From assembly GCA_040905285.1 (NCBI GenBank), contig JBBDRV010000160.1, forward strand, positions 1 to 29,142: DNA of 29,142 nucleotides, given 5' to 3'. Of the stretch, positions 1 to 7,490 are shown piece by piece (the stretch's first letter is position 1; every line of letters starts with the position of its first letter). This stretch comes from JBBDRV01 sp040905285 (GTDB lineage: Bacteria > Bacteroidota > Rhodothermia > Balneolales > Balneolaceae). The notes under the pieces are model-generated. The model had not been told where the DNA came from, did no database searches, and worked only from the letters and a program-made list of their open reading frames with translations. Made by a program: the position numbers and the translations under genes.

Positions 1-473
1 GATAGGGAAAATAATGCAGTAAAAGTTAAAAGAAAGTTTGCGGCCCCGAGAAAACATGTGTGGGCTTCCTGGACGGAAAAGAAGCTCCTTGATCAATGGT
101 GGGCCCCGAAGCCCTGGAAGTCAAAAACAAAAAAATGGATTTTAAAGAAGGTGGCCGCCGGCTTTACGCCATGGTCGGTCCGGAGGGAGAAGAACACTGG
201 GCTTTGGCTGAATACAAGTCCATTACTGCCAAAACGAATTTTAAATACCGCGACAGTTTTTGTGACAGTCAGGGGAATATCAACCAGGAATTGCCACAGT
301 CGGATTGGAGCGTAGATTTTACCGAATCGAATAGTTCGACCACCGTGAATGTGGAAATCAGGCACGAAAGACTTTCTGATTTGGAAAAAATAATCGAAAT
401 GGGCTTTAAGGAAGGATTTACAGCTACTTTGGAAGAATTAGCAGAAGTGCTTTCAACTATCGACAACCAATAA
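1..473 (+). pseudogene. SRPBCC/AHSA1-like protein, 5'-partial, frameshifted
   Basis: The frame is open from base 1 and reads KVKRKFAAPRKHVWASWTEK, then LLDQWWAPKPWK up to about base 120. This is the N-terminal strand and 'QWW-P' signature of AHSA1/SRPBCC (Bet v 1-like) ligand-binding proteins. The rest of the fold (MDFKEGGRRLYAMVGPEGEE, then HW..AEYKSI and a C-terminal helix ending EELAEVLSTIDNQ) continues in the -1 frame from base 135 to the TAA at 471-473. The switch falls in an A7 run (129-135). A -1 shift there rejoins the two halves with no gap (KPWK-SKTKK-MDF). The start codon lies outside the window, probably by only a few residues. The family binds small hydrophobic ligands and its physiological role is usually unknown. 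I call it broken, but a sequencing deletion in the homopolymer or programmed -1 slippage would restore it. Family assignment is confident; gene status is not. Confidence 0.75.
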
Positions 474-530
474 AGTAATGAGGTTGCGACTCCGCTGTAA
501 ACCCTTCAGCAGTATAAAAATAAGAACAAC

Positions 531-1097
531 ATGAATAGCAGTAATAAAGAGTTATCACCAGAACAGTGTCAGGAACTACTCAGCGCATTGCAATCCCGTT
601 TTGAGAAAAACATGAACCGCCATAAAGGTCTTGAATGGGCTAACGTACAGGCAAAGCTGGAAGCTGATAATGAAAAGCTGTGGTCGCTCAGTGAAATGGA
701 AAGAACCGGCGGTGAACCGGATGTTGTTGGTCATGATAAAAGGGCGGTTGAATACATTTTTTATGATTGTTCAGCGGAAAGTCCCAAAGGTCGTAGAAGT
801 GCTTGTTACGACCGTGAAGCTCAGGAGTCAAGGAAAAAACACAAACCGGAAAATAATGCTATTGATATGGCAGCTGCCATGGGCATTGAGCTTTTGACGG
901 TGGAACAATATCGGGAGTTGCAGAAATTTGGCACTTTCGATACGAAAACATCGAGCTGGGTGAAAACACCTTCTGATATCAGAGAACGCGGCGGTGCCCT
1001 CTTCTGTGATCGTCGTTACGACCATGTCTTCGTGTATCACAACGGTGCACAATCCTACTATGCCGCCAGAGGCTTCCGTGGCTCGCTAAGGGTCTGA
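531..1097 (+). CDS. DUF4256 family protein
   Basis: A 188-aa soluble protein with no signal peptide or membrane segment. It matches the DUF4256 pattern as I remember it: an N-terminal ELLSALQSRFEKNMNRHKGL helix, EWANVQAKL, a central GGEPDVVGHD...YIFYDCSAESPKGRRSACYD block, then a MAAAMGIELLTVEQYRELQ segment and a C-terminal GGALFCDRRYDHVFVYHNGA...YYAARGFRG strand region. Length is typical of the family and the gene looks intact. The function of the family is unknown. It begins 57 bp after the SRPBCC gene on the same strand, with no clear Shine-Dalgarno, and the two may be co-transcribed. SRPBCC and DUF4256 genes are common small accessory genes, so the pairing says little about mechanism. Confidence 0.85.
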   Translation: MNSSNKELSPEQCQELLSALQSRFEKNMNRHKGLEWANVQAKLEADNEKLWSLSEMERTGGEPDVVGHDKRAVEYIFYDCSAESPKGRRSACYDREAQESRKKHKPENNAIDMAAAMGIELLTVEQYRELQKFGTFDTKTSSWVKTPSDIRERGGALFCDRRYDHVFVYHNGAQSYYAARGFRGSLRV

Positions 1098-1110
1098 ATT
1101 TTGCACAGAC

Positions 1111-1170
1111 AGCGAAGTGGGTGGTCCATTTACTTAACCCACCCGCTTAGCGGCCGAACCGTGAGGCCGC
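1111..1170 (+). other. two tandem hairpins between DUF4256 and MDR genes
   Basis: First hairpin, 1111-1147: AGCG/CGCT plus GTGGGT/ACCCAC arms with a small internal bulge and a 14-nt loop. Second hairpin, 1150-1170: perfect GCGGCC/GGCCGC arms with a 9-nt loop. Neither is followed by a T-run, so a classical intrinsic terminator is not supported. They could stabilise or end the upstream transcript, or act in the leader of the gene at 1223. The stems are seen directly; the role is inference. Confidence 0.5.
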
Positions 1171-1222
1171 GTGATGAATAACGACGAAAATAAACTTATC
1201 AAGTCATCCTTAAGGTCAATCT

Positions 1223-2203
1223 ATGAAGGCGATCATATATGAAAGATATGGATCTCCCGATGTTCTTGAACAGAAGGAGATACCTAAACCTGTACCCAGG
1301 GACAATGAAGTTCTGATAAAAATCCATGCGACAACGGTAACATCAGGAGATTGGAGGATAAGAAGTCTTGAGGTGCCAAAAGGCTTCGGGGTTATCTCGC
1401 GGTTAGTCTTTGGCGTCTTAAGGCCCCGGCAACCTATTTTGGGGTCAGAGCTCGCCGGTGTAGTGGAGTCGGTCGGCAAAGATGTAAACAAATTCAGGAT
1501 TGGCGACCAGATCTTTGCATTTGACGGTGCTCGTATGGGAAGTTATGCGGAGTACAAATGCATGCCGGAAGACAGGGCGATCGCACTAAAACCGACCAAT
1601 CTGACTTTTGATGAAGCTGTCGCTCTATCATTTGGTGGAACAACGGCGTTGGATTTCTTTAGAAGAGGAAAGCTAAAGGGTGGTGAAAAAGTACTCATCA
1701 ACGGCTCTTCCGGAGGAGTAGGCACAGCTGCTGTACAGCTTGCCAGGCACTTTGAGGCAGACATAACCGGGGTATGCAGCACCTCAAACGTGGAGTTGGT
1801 GAGATCTTTGGGTGCCGATCGGGTAATCGATTACACAAAAGAGGATTTCACAGAAAATGGCGAAACGTATGACATCATTATGGATACAGTCGGCACGGCT
1901 CCGTTTTCCCGCAGTAAAGATTCACTTAAGGAAAATGGGCGTCTTCTAATGGTTTTAGGAGGGCTGCCAGACATGCTTCAGATTCCATGGGTGTTGATGT
2001 CGAGCCGCAAGAAGATTATTGCCGGACCAGCAGCAGTGCGCACAGAGGATTTGCGTTTTCTCGCGGATCTGGCCGAGACAGGAGAATTCAAGCCGGTCAC
2101 AGATCGACGATATTCTTTTGAGCAGATAGTTGAGGCTCATAGCTATGTGGATACCGGCCGCAAGAAGGGAAATGTAATCATTACTCTCGGGCATGAAGAT
2201 TGA
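1223..2203 (+). CDS. zinc-independent MDR oxidoreductase (quinone oxidoreductase-like)
   Basis: A 326-aa medium-chain dehydrogenase/reductase. It has an N-terminal GroES-like domain (about residues 1-120: MKAIIYERYG, then LGSELAGVVESVGKDVNKFR and GDQIFAFD). A Rossmann domain follows, with the NADP-binding turn INGSSGGVGTAAVQLAR (N160-G167) and GADRVIDYTKEDF. The cysteine and histidine ligands of the catalytic and structural zinc sites of alcohol dehydrogenases are absent, which places it with the QOR/NADPH:quinone-reductase-like branch. It probably reduces an alpha,beta-unsaturated carbonyl or quinone in the cytosol, but the substrate cannot be read from the sequence. The ATG at 1223 gives the canonical MKAI start. 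The gene stands alone, 125 bp after DUF4256 and behind two hairpins, and nothing recognisable follows it closely. The length is normal and no lesion is seen. Confidence 0.88.
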   Translation: MKAIIYERYGSPDVLEQKEIPKPVPRDNEVLIKIHATTVTSGDWRIRSLEVPKGFGVISRLVFGVLRPRQPILGSELAGVVESVGKDVNKFRIGDQIFAFDGARMGSYAEYKCMPEDRAIALKPTNLTFDEAVALSFGGTTALDFFRRGKLKGGEKVLINGSSGGVGTAAVQLARHFEADITGVCSTSNVELVRSLGADRVIDYTKEDFTENGETYDIIMDTVGTAPFSRSKDSLKENGRLLMVLGGLPDMLQIPWVLMSSRKKIIAGPAAVRTEDLRFLADLAETGEFKPVTDRRYSFEQIVEAHSYVDTGRKKGNVIITLGHED

Positions 2204-2948
2204 CGGTCAAGAAGAAGGCGAAGATGGCTTGCCTCGTTGAGGAGCCCGAGTATCTGACCTCCGTTGCATGCTTTCCGGAATCGTGGTCTTAGTTCTGCTT
2301 AACCGCCAGGCGAACTTTACTCATCAACATCTCGCGAACAGGATACCTCGTGTGGTGAATAATATTATGCTTTCGGCCGGAAAAAATGAAAACTACTTCT
2401 TCTTAGAATGAAATGATTTCTTCGGGGCTTGCTTAAACTTGTAATTCGGCTTCTTATTGGATTCTTCTCTGTTGAAAAACCGGTTTGTATCAGATTTGTT
2501 AAACTTTTTATTAGCCATTGTTTATTTGATTAAGAAATAATGTATGAAACAATATAACACATAAAACGAATAACAGGCATCAGCAATTGTATTTTTTCAT
2601 ACAATATCTGGCCTGGATTTTCGCCACAGAAAATAACCCCATGCAGTAAGCCAGAGGGTAACCGGGGCTGCTGAGAAGAGATAAGCTATACACTAATGCA
2701 TGGTACAGGGGGACCGGCATGGAAACCTGGTCGATAAGTACGGCAACAGACGGATTATTAACAGTTCTGCCGTTGTGTCTGCCGGTTTTCTGACGTGTAC
2801 ATGATGTCATAAAGCATTTTTGTTTTTGAATACATCCTGCGTACTTCCGGGAAGGTTTGGAATAAACATCCCGTTACAGAATTCACCTTGAAGGTATAAC
2901 AGCAAATGCGATGAGATTAGGGGATAAACAGAATAGATGAGGTTTGGG
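2204..2948. other. 745-bp stretch with little coding signal
   Basis: The only plausible gene is the 41-aa minus-strand ORF at 2393-2518. An AT-rich hairpin lies at 2586-2605 (ATTGTAT/ATACAAT, 6-nt loop). Several overlapping frames here are open for 60-90 codons, but their composition is unlike protein and I recognise none of them. The stretch probably holds the promoter of the sugar-dehydrogenase gene that starts at 2949. I could not identify a convincing promoter pair by eye. Confidence 0.5.
2393..2518 (-). CDS. possible 41-aa lysine-rich small protein
   Basis: ATG at 2518 down to TAG at 2395-2393. The peptide starts MANKKFNKSDTNRFFNREES and continues with three lysine/asparagine-rich stretches, ending HSKKK. 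Roughly a third of residues are lysine or arginine, with aromatic residues spaced at intervals (F6, F14, F15, Y26, F28, F37). This is the composition of small ribosome- or nucleic-acid-associated proteins common in Bacteroidota. There is no clear Shine-Dalgarno. The region upstream of the start on the minus strand is AT-rich and contains a 7-bp inverted repeat at 2586-2605. I do not recognise a named family. It is the only minus-strand gene in the left 23 kb, so a false positive is possible. Confidence 0.45.
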   Translation of the reverse strand: MANKKFNKSDTNRFFNREESNKKPNYKFKQAPKKSFHSKKK

Positions 2949-4691
2949 ATGAACAGCGTAAAAGATAATGATATGGCTAACACAGCTGGTGCGAAACCAA
3001 CTCCTTCACGAAAGGCTGTATCAAACTTTTCGGGGCCGGGAATGAACAGGGCTGGGCGAAAACCCGTTTCTGTTTTGTTACTCCTGCTCATCCTGTCTGC
3101 AGGCGGGTGGAATTCCTGTACGGGTAAGGACCAGGTGTCTCCCGAAGTGGGTTTTCCTGGAATATATCTGACGCATCTCCAGCTCGAATCGACTACACTT
3201 GTGGCCACTGAACTTGTCAATGGACTGGATGTCCCCTGGGATATTACTTACGGGCCGGACGGCTGGATTTGGATCAATGAACAAAGAGGCACCGTATCAC
3301 GAGTTAATACAGAAACAGGGGAGCACCAGGTGCTGCTCGAAATTCCGGATGTTCATTTCGAACGGTCACGAGGCCTGCTCAGTAAAGCGATCCACCCTGA
3401 TTTTGATGAACATCCTTACCTTTTTTTGCACTATGTGTATTCGGATGAAGAGGGGAGCCATAGCCGCATTGTTCGCTACACCTTTGAACAGGATACCCTT
3501 GTAGATCGCACGATGATTCTGGATTCACTTGCCGGCAACAACGGGCACAATGGTTCCAGGATGATAATCGGTACGGACGGTAAACTATGGTTTGGAATTG
3601 GAGATGCCCAAAATTATGACCAGGCGCAGAACCCGGAGACATACCACGGCAAAGTATTGCGCATGAATTTGGATGGATCGGTCCCCGGAGACAATCCGTT
3701 CGGGAATCGTGTCTGGTCCACCGGGCACCGGAATATACAGGGCATCACGTCCGGACACGGCAGGATCTATATTTCCGAACATGGTCCGGACAATGATGAT
3801 GAAGTCAACCTGATCCTCAAGGGAAGAAATTATGGCTGGCCGGATGTCCAGGGATATTGCGATAGCGAGGTGGAGCGAAACTACTGCCGAGACTCGCTCA
3901 TCGTCGAACCGATGCAGGCTTTTACTCCCGTTATTGCCCCGGCGGGCATCAATTTTTATAACCATAATGCTATACCGGAATGGAAAAACAGCCTGCTGCT
4001 GACAAGCCTTCGGATACAGACACTGCGGGTGCTTCATCTTAATGAAAGTGGTGATGAAATCAACGATATCGGGATCTATTTCCAGCAGTATTTCGGGCGG
4101 CTGAGGGATCTGGCTATCGGTCCGGATGGAACCGTTTATCTGGCCGCCAGCAATACAGACTGGTATAAAGATGCGAGACCTGAGATCCATAATCCCAGCC
4201 TGGTCGAACACGGCGACCGGATCATCATGCTGGGTCCCGAGACAGAGCATTTAAGAGAACGGTTCGCAGAAAATGAAAACAAAACGGTGCTGGCAGAAAA
4301 CAAGGTGGCTCGCTATCTGGGGGATACCGAAATTTCGGATGACATGGCAGCAAGCGAACAACTCTATCTCTCCCATTGTGCGAGCTGCCATCGTCCTGAC
4401 GGCAGTGGACTCGATGAATATGTGCCGGGACTGACGGACAGTGAAATAGCGGCCGGAGACAGCCGGCACCTCATAGAGGTTGTACTGAACGGGGTTACTC
4501 CTGAGAACAGGGAAACAGCGGGGGAATATGACTGGGATATGCCTGCCTTTAGAAATCTGGATGACGAGGAAATTTCCGCCCTTCTAACTTACATACGCAG
4601 TACTTTCACAGACCAGACCGACCAGTTTTCCGTCGAACAGGTCAGGGAGGTTCGCAGTGAAACGAGTGAATACTCTACAGAAATTGACTGA
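2949..4691 (+). CDS. exported PQQ-dependent sugar dehydrogenase fused to cytochrome c
   Basis: 580 aa from the ATG at 2949 (GAGG lies 7 bp upstream, and the shared leader repeat begins here). An in-frame ATG at 2937 would add four residues, and one at 3042 would give a shorter, more ordinary signal. Layout: hydrophilic residues 1-39, hydrophobic core VSVLLLLLILSAGG, possible lipobox NSC57. A GSDH (glucose/sorbosone dehydrogenase) six-bladed propeller spans about residues 80-410, with DVPWDITYGPDG, GNNGHNGSRM (H200, likely catalytic), GDNPFGNRVW, TGHRNIQGI, SEHGPDNDDEVNLI and GRNYGWP. A class I cytochrome c domain follows with CASCH (C477-H481) and a probable axial Met in DMPAF (M531). It should oxidise an aldose with PQQ in the periplasm or on the cell surface and pass electrons through its own heme. 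It starts a same-strand run of carbohydrate genes, and the next gene is 28 bp away. Confidence 0.88.
   Translation: MNSVKDNDMANTAGAKPTPSRKAVSNFSGPGMNRAGRKPVSVLLLLLILSAGGWNSCTGKDQVSPEVGFPGIYLTHLQLESTTLVATELVNGLDVPWDITYGPDGWIWINEQRGTVSRVNTETGEHQVLLEIPDVHFERSRGLLSKAIHPDFDEHPYLFLHYVYSDEEGSHSRIVRYTFEQDTLVDRTMILDSLAGNNGHNGSRMIIGTDGKLWFGIGDAQNYDQAQNPETYHGKVLRMNLDGSVPGDNPFGNRVWSTGHRNIQGITSGHGRIYISEHGPDNDDEVNLILKGRNYGWPDVQGYCDSEVERNYCRDSLIVEPMQAFTPVIAPAGINFYNHNAIPEWKNSLLLTSLRIQTLRVLHLNESGDEINDIGIYFQQYFGRLRDLAIGPDGTVYLAASNTDWYKDARPEIHNPSLVEHGDRIIMLGPETEHLRERFAENENKTVLAENKVARYLGDTEISDDMAASEQLYLSHCASCHRPDGSGLDEYVPGLTDSEIAAGDSRHLIEVVLNGVTPENRETAGEYDWDMPAFRNLDDEEISALLTYIRSTFTDQTDQFSVEQVREVRSETSEYSTEID
2950..3122 (+). 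repeat. 173-bp exact direct repeat, copy 1 (export leader)
   Basis: Identical to 4721-4893 at every base (offset 1771). The identity begins at the second base of the start codon (ATG here, GTG in copy 2). It ends with the ACG codon right after the cysteine of the putative lipobox, so the unit corresponds to the complete 58-residue export leader of the protein starting at 2949. The flanks on both sides are unrelated. Confidence 0.95.
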
Positions 4692-4719
4692 AACCGACTG
4701 AACCTGGATATTCAAGAAA

Positions 4720-6315
4720 GTGAACAGCGTAAAAGATAATGATATGGCTAACACAGCTGGTGCGAAACCAACTCCTTCACGAAAGGCTGTATCAAACTTT
4801 TCGGGGCCGGGAATGAACAGGGCTGGGCGAAAACCCGTTTCTGTTTTGTTACTCCTGCTCATCCTGTCTGCAGGCGGGTGGAATTCCTGTACGAAAGCGG
4901 ACATAATCAAAGAGGTGCCGATTCAAAGAACTGACGGCTATCGTGGCATCTGGTACGCCGACCTGGCATCAGACGATGAGTTCCGTTATGTCTATTACAG
5001 CGGGGGACTGGGAACCTATACTGCAAAGCACCGGCCGTCCGCCTATTATTCAAAAGAAGCGGAGAAGACCTTCTTCGTCTACGGAGGCGTGGCGGATGAC
5101 GGTGAAAGTCTGCAACAGATGATATCCTGGTTTGATCATCAAAATGGAACTTTACCTGAGCCGGTGGCTATTCTTGACCGGAAAACCGGCGACGCTCACG
5201 ACAATCCCTCCATATCTCTGGACAAGGACGGGAATATATGGATTTTTGCCAGTTCACACGGCCGTCAGAGGAGTTCGTATATCTACAAGAGCGGAAAGCC
5301 TTACTCCATAGATTCATTCGAGCTGATGTCTGAAACGAATTTCTCCTATCCGCAACCGTGGTATATCCGGAACCGGGGATTTCTTTTTCTCCATACCCGG
5401 TATGTGGACGGCCGCCATCTGTACTGGTCTACCAGCCGGGACGGAACAGAGTGGGATTCGCCCCGGAAGCTGGCTGCAATAGACGAGGGACATTATCAGA
5501 TAAGCTGGATTCATCAAGACAAGGTGGGAACGGCTTTCAACTATCACCCAGCTTCCGACGCTGGCGGAAACTGGGATAATCCTGAAAACCCGGGGGTCAA
5601 TCCTTCAGCCAGCGGGACAAACAACAGAACCAATCTATACTATATCGAAACGGCTGATTTCGGCCAGACATGGCGAACGGCAGACGGCACAGTGATCGAA
5701 CCTCCGATAACATCCGCCGATTCACCGGCACTTGTAAGGGACTATAACCGCGAAGGTCTCCTGGTATACCTCAAGGATATGGCTTTTGACGCCGAAGGCC
5801 GGCCGGTCCTCCTTTATCTCACAAGTCACGGGTCGGAATCGGGTCCCGGCAACGACCCCAGAACGTTGCGAACCGCTTTCTGGCAGGATGGGCAATGGCG
5901 ATTCGGAGAGATCACAACGTCAGATAACAACTATGACAGTGGGAGTATTTATGTGGAGAGTGACGGGGCGTGGGTGGTACTTGCACCGACCGGAGTTGGT
6001 CCCCAACCGTACAATAGCGGCGGTGAAATCTGCCGCTGGGTGAGCTCGGATCAGGGCCGAACATGGAAAAATATCGCTGCCATAACCTATTCAAGCAAAT
6101 ACAATCACAACTATGTGAAAAAGCCGGTGAACGGCCAGGAGGATTTTTACGGATTTTGGGCTGACGGACACGCCCGGATGAAATCACCCTCCCGGATCTA
6201 CTTCAGCAGCAAGAACGGAACGGTTTATCGCCTGCCGGAAAAAATAAACAGTGAGCTGGTTTTGCCTGAAAGGGTTTTCTCACAACCGAAGAATATCTCA
6301 GGCGATAACAGGTAA
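4720..6315 (+). CDS. exported BNR-4 beta-propeller, candidate polysaccharide lyase
   Basis: 531 aa with a GTG start at 4720. The first 58 residues are encoded by the same 173 bp as the leader of the preceding gene, including the hydrophobic core and C57. The mature part opens with TDGYRGIWYADL and YSGGLGTYTAKH, and has TFFVYGG, HDNPSISLDKDGNIWIF, YPQPWY, LFLHTRYVDGRHLYWSTSRDG and Asp-box-like turns (SRDGTEW, SSDQGRTWKN). These are hallmarks of the BNR-4 propeller family. H160 (HDNP) and H180 (SSHGR) are 20 residues apart. As I recall, ulvan lyases of PL24/PL25 use a pair of propeller histidines with similar spacing, so a lyase role is possible but needs alignment. The neighbours (sugar dehydrogenase, aldo/keto reductase, heparinase-like protein) support carbohydrate work. 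A non-catalytic glycan-binding propeller is the alternative. Confidence 0.82.
   Translation: MNSVKDNDMANTAGAKPTPSRKAVSNFSGPGMNRAGRKPVSVLLLLLILSAGGWNSCTKADIIKEVPIQRTDGYRGIWYADLASDDEFRYVYYSGGLGTYTAKHRPSAYYSKEAEKTFFVYGGVADDGESLQQMISWFDHQNGTLPEPVAILDRKTGDAHDNPSISLDKDGNIWIFASSHGRQRSSYIYKSGKPYSIDSFELMSETNFSYPQPWYIRNRGFLFLHTRYVDGRHLYWSTSRDGTEWDSPRKLAAIDEGHYQISWIHQDKVGTAFNYHPASDAGGNWDNPENPGVNPSASGTNNRTNLYYIETADFGQTWRTADGTVIEPPITSADSPALVRDYNREGLLVYLKDMAFDAEGRPVLLYLTSHGSESGPGNDPRTLRTAFWQDGQWRFGEITTSDNNYDSGSIYVESDGAWVVLAPTGVGPQPYNSGGEICRWVSSDQGRTWKNIAAITYSSKYNHNYVKKPVNGQEDFYGFWADGHARMKSPSRIYFSSKNGTVYRLPEKINSELVLPERVFSQPKNISGDNR
4721..4893 (+). repeat. 173-bp exact direct repeat, copy 2 (export leader)
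   Basis: Second copy of 2950-3122. It begins 29 bp after the stop codon of the dehydrogenase gene. After it the coding sequences diverge at once (GGTAAG in copy 1, AAAGCG in copy 2). Identity at synonymous positions as well as replacement positions means recent duplication or gene conversion, not convergent signal-peptide evolution. Confidence 0.95.
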
Positions 6316-6358
6316 ATAGAACTGAAACAAACGATGCGACCAAACCTCTTGCAACTTT

Positions 6359-7240
6359 ATGAAGTATCAGCCACTTGGTAACAGTACGATAAGGATCAGT
6401 GAAGTGGGATTCGGCTGCTCCTCTCTTGAGCGTGACCGGCAAAAAAGTGTCCGTTTGATTCGAGAGGCGGTTGACGAAGGAGTCAATTTTTTCGATACGG
6501 CCGATCTTTATGACAAAGGCTGGAATGAAGAGACGGTGGGAGAGGCTCTCAATGAGGTTCGGAACCAGGTGGTGATTTCGACCAAGGTGGGCAACCGCTG
6601 GAGACCGGACGGAACGGGTTGGGACTGGATTGCTGATAAATCATACATCCTCTCGGCCGTAAATAAAAGCCTGAAAAGATTGAAGACCGACCGTATCGAT
6701 CTCTACATGCTTCACGGTGGCACTCTTGACGATCCGACAGACGAGATAATAGAAGCTTTTGAGCATTTGCAGGAAGCGGGAAAAATCCGTTTGTACGGTA
6801 TCTCATCCATCCGTCCCAGTGTGATTCGTCAATACATCAACCGCTCAAACATCAGCAGTGTCATGATGCAGTACAGCCTGCTCGACCGAAGACCGGAAGA
6901 GGAGTGTCTGAAACAGCTCCAGGACGCCGGAATTTCCGTTCTGACACGTGGCAGTCTGGCAAAAGGACGGCTCATCGACAAAACGCCTGCAGAGTATCTC
7001 GGCTTTTCGGCAGAGGATGTCGCCGCCGTTCAGGCGTCTGCCAATGCGACGGGGAATCCGGTGGGAGCTTCGCTGCAGTTTGTTCTGGACCATCCGGCGG
7101 TGACGTCAGCGGCGGTTGGAATTCGCACGCAAGTTCAGTTAAAGAGTGTGCTCGGGGGATACCGCCAGCAGGTCTCACCGGATGTTATAGAGCGGCTGAG
7201 AAGGCGGCTGGAGCCTGCAGTTTATGAAAAACATCGCTGA
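6359..7240 (+). CDS. aldo/keto reductase
   Basis: 293 aa, cytosolic (no signal peptide), and the normal length for the superfamily. The catalytic tetrad is complete: D46 and Y51 (FFDTADLYDKG), K76 (VISTKVGNR) and H119 (DLYMLHGG). The (beta/alpha)8 barrel continues through YGISSIRPSVI and VMMQYSLLDRRPEEE to VTSAAVGIRTQVQLKSVL, the usual C-terminal NADP-binding motif. The start PLGNSTIRISEVGFGCSSL is typical of the AKR branch that includes L-fucose/D-threo-aldose-type and uncharacterised sugar reductases. It lies 43 bp after the BNR propeller gene, so it is probably in the same transcript and may reduce a monosaccharide or ketouronic product made by the exported enzymes. The substrate is inference. 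Confidence 0.9.
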   Translation: MKYQPLGNSTIRISEVGFGCSSLERDRQKSVRLIREAVDEGVNFFDTADLYDKGWNEETVGEALNEVRNQVVISTKVGNRWRPDGTGWDWIADKSYILSAVNKSLKRLKTDRIDLYMLHGGTLDDPTDEIIEAFEHLQEAGKIRLYGISSIRPSVIRQYINRSNISSVMMQYSLLDRRPEEECLKQLQDAGISVLTRGSLAKGRLIDKTPAEYLGFSAEDVAAVQASANATGNPVGASLQFVLDHPAVTSAAVGIRTQVQLKSVLGGYRQQVSPDVIERLRRRLEPAVYEKHR

Positions 7241-7490
7241 GTCAAGAGTGCAAGCCGAAAACCGGATGTTATTGCCGGCAGTGCCTGTCGAATATCCTAC
7301 CGCTATTCACACCGTACGAATGATGCAGTTTTGCGTTCATTTGTTTATTCTCCTGTGATTGCGTTTACTAATCGAAAGTGGTTCATTTTTTAAGGACTCC
7401 CGCTTGCTGTAACGGCGAAGGTTTTTTAAAAGAAATCAACGAAATAATCGGGATGGTTACTGGATTAACCAACGGAAGGAAATAAAGAGG

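Noticed and set aside
474..1222. Integron cassette array (small same-strand genes separated by hairpins, RYYYAAC-like ACTTAAC at 1131-1137).
   Set aside because: No matching GTTRRRY core on the other side, the gap at 474-530 is not symmetrical, and no integrase is in view.
2308..2345. Minus-strand peptide ending REMLMSKVRLAVKQN as the remnant of a decayed gene.
   Set aside because: Only about 25 residues look protein-like, there is no recognisable parent, and no start or continuation is visible.
2950..3220. Minus-strand frames through both leader repeats that give a shared protein stretch.
   Set aside because: They are the antisense of the duplicated coding leader. Similarity between them follows from the exact DNA repeat, and the sense frames continue into clear enzyme families.
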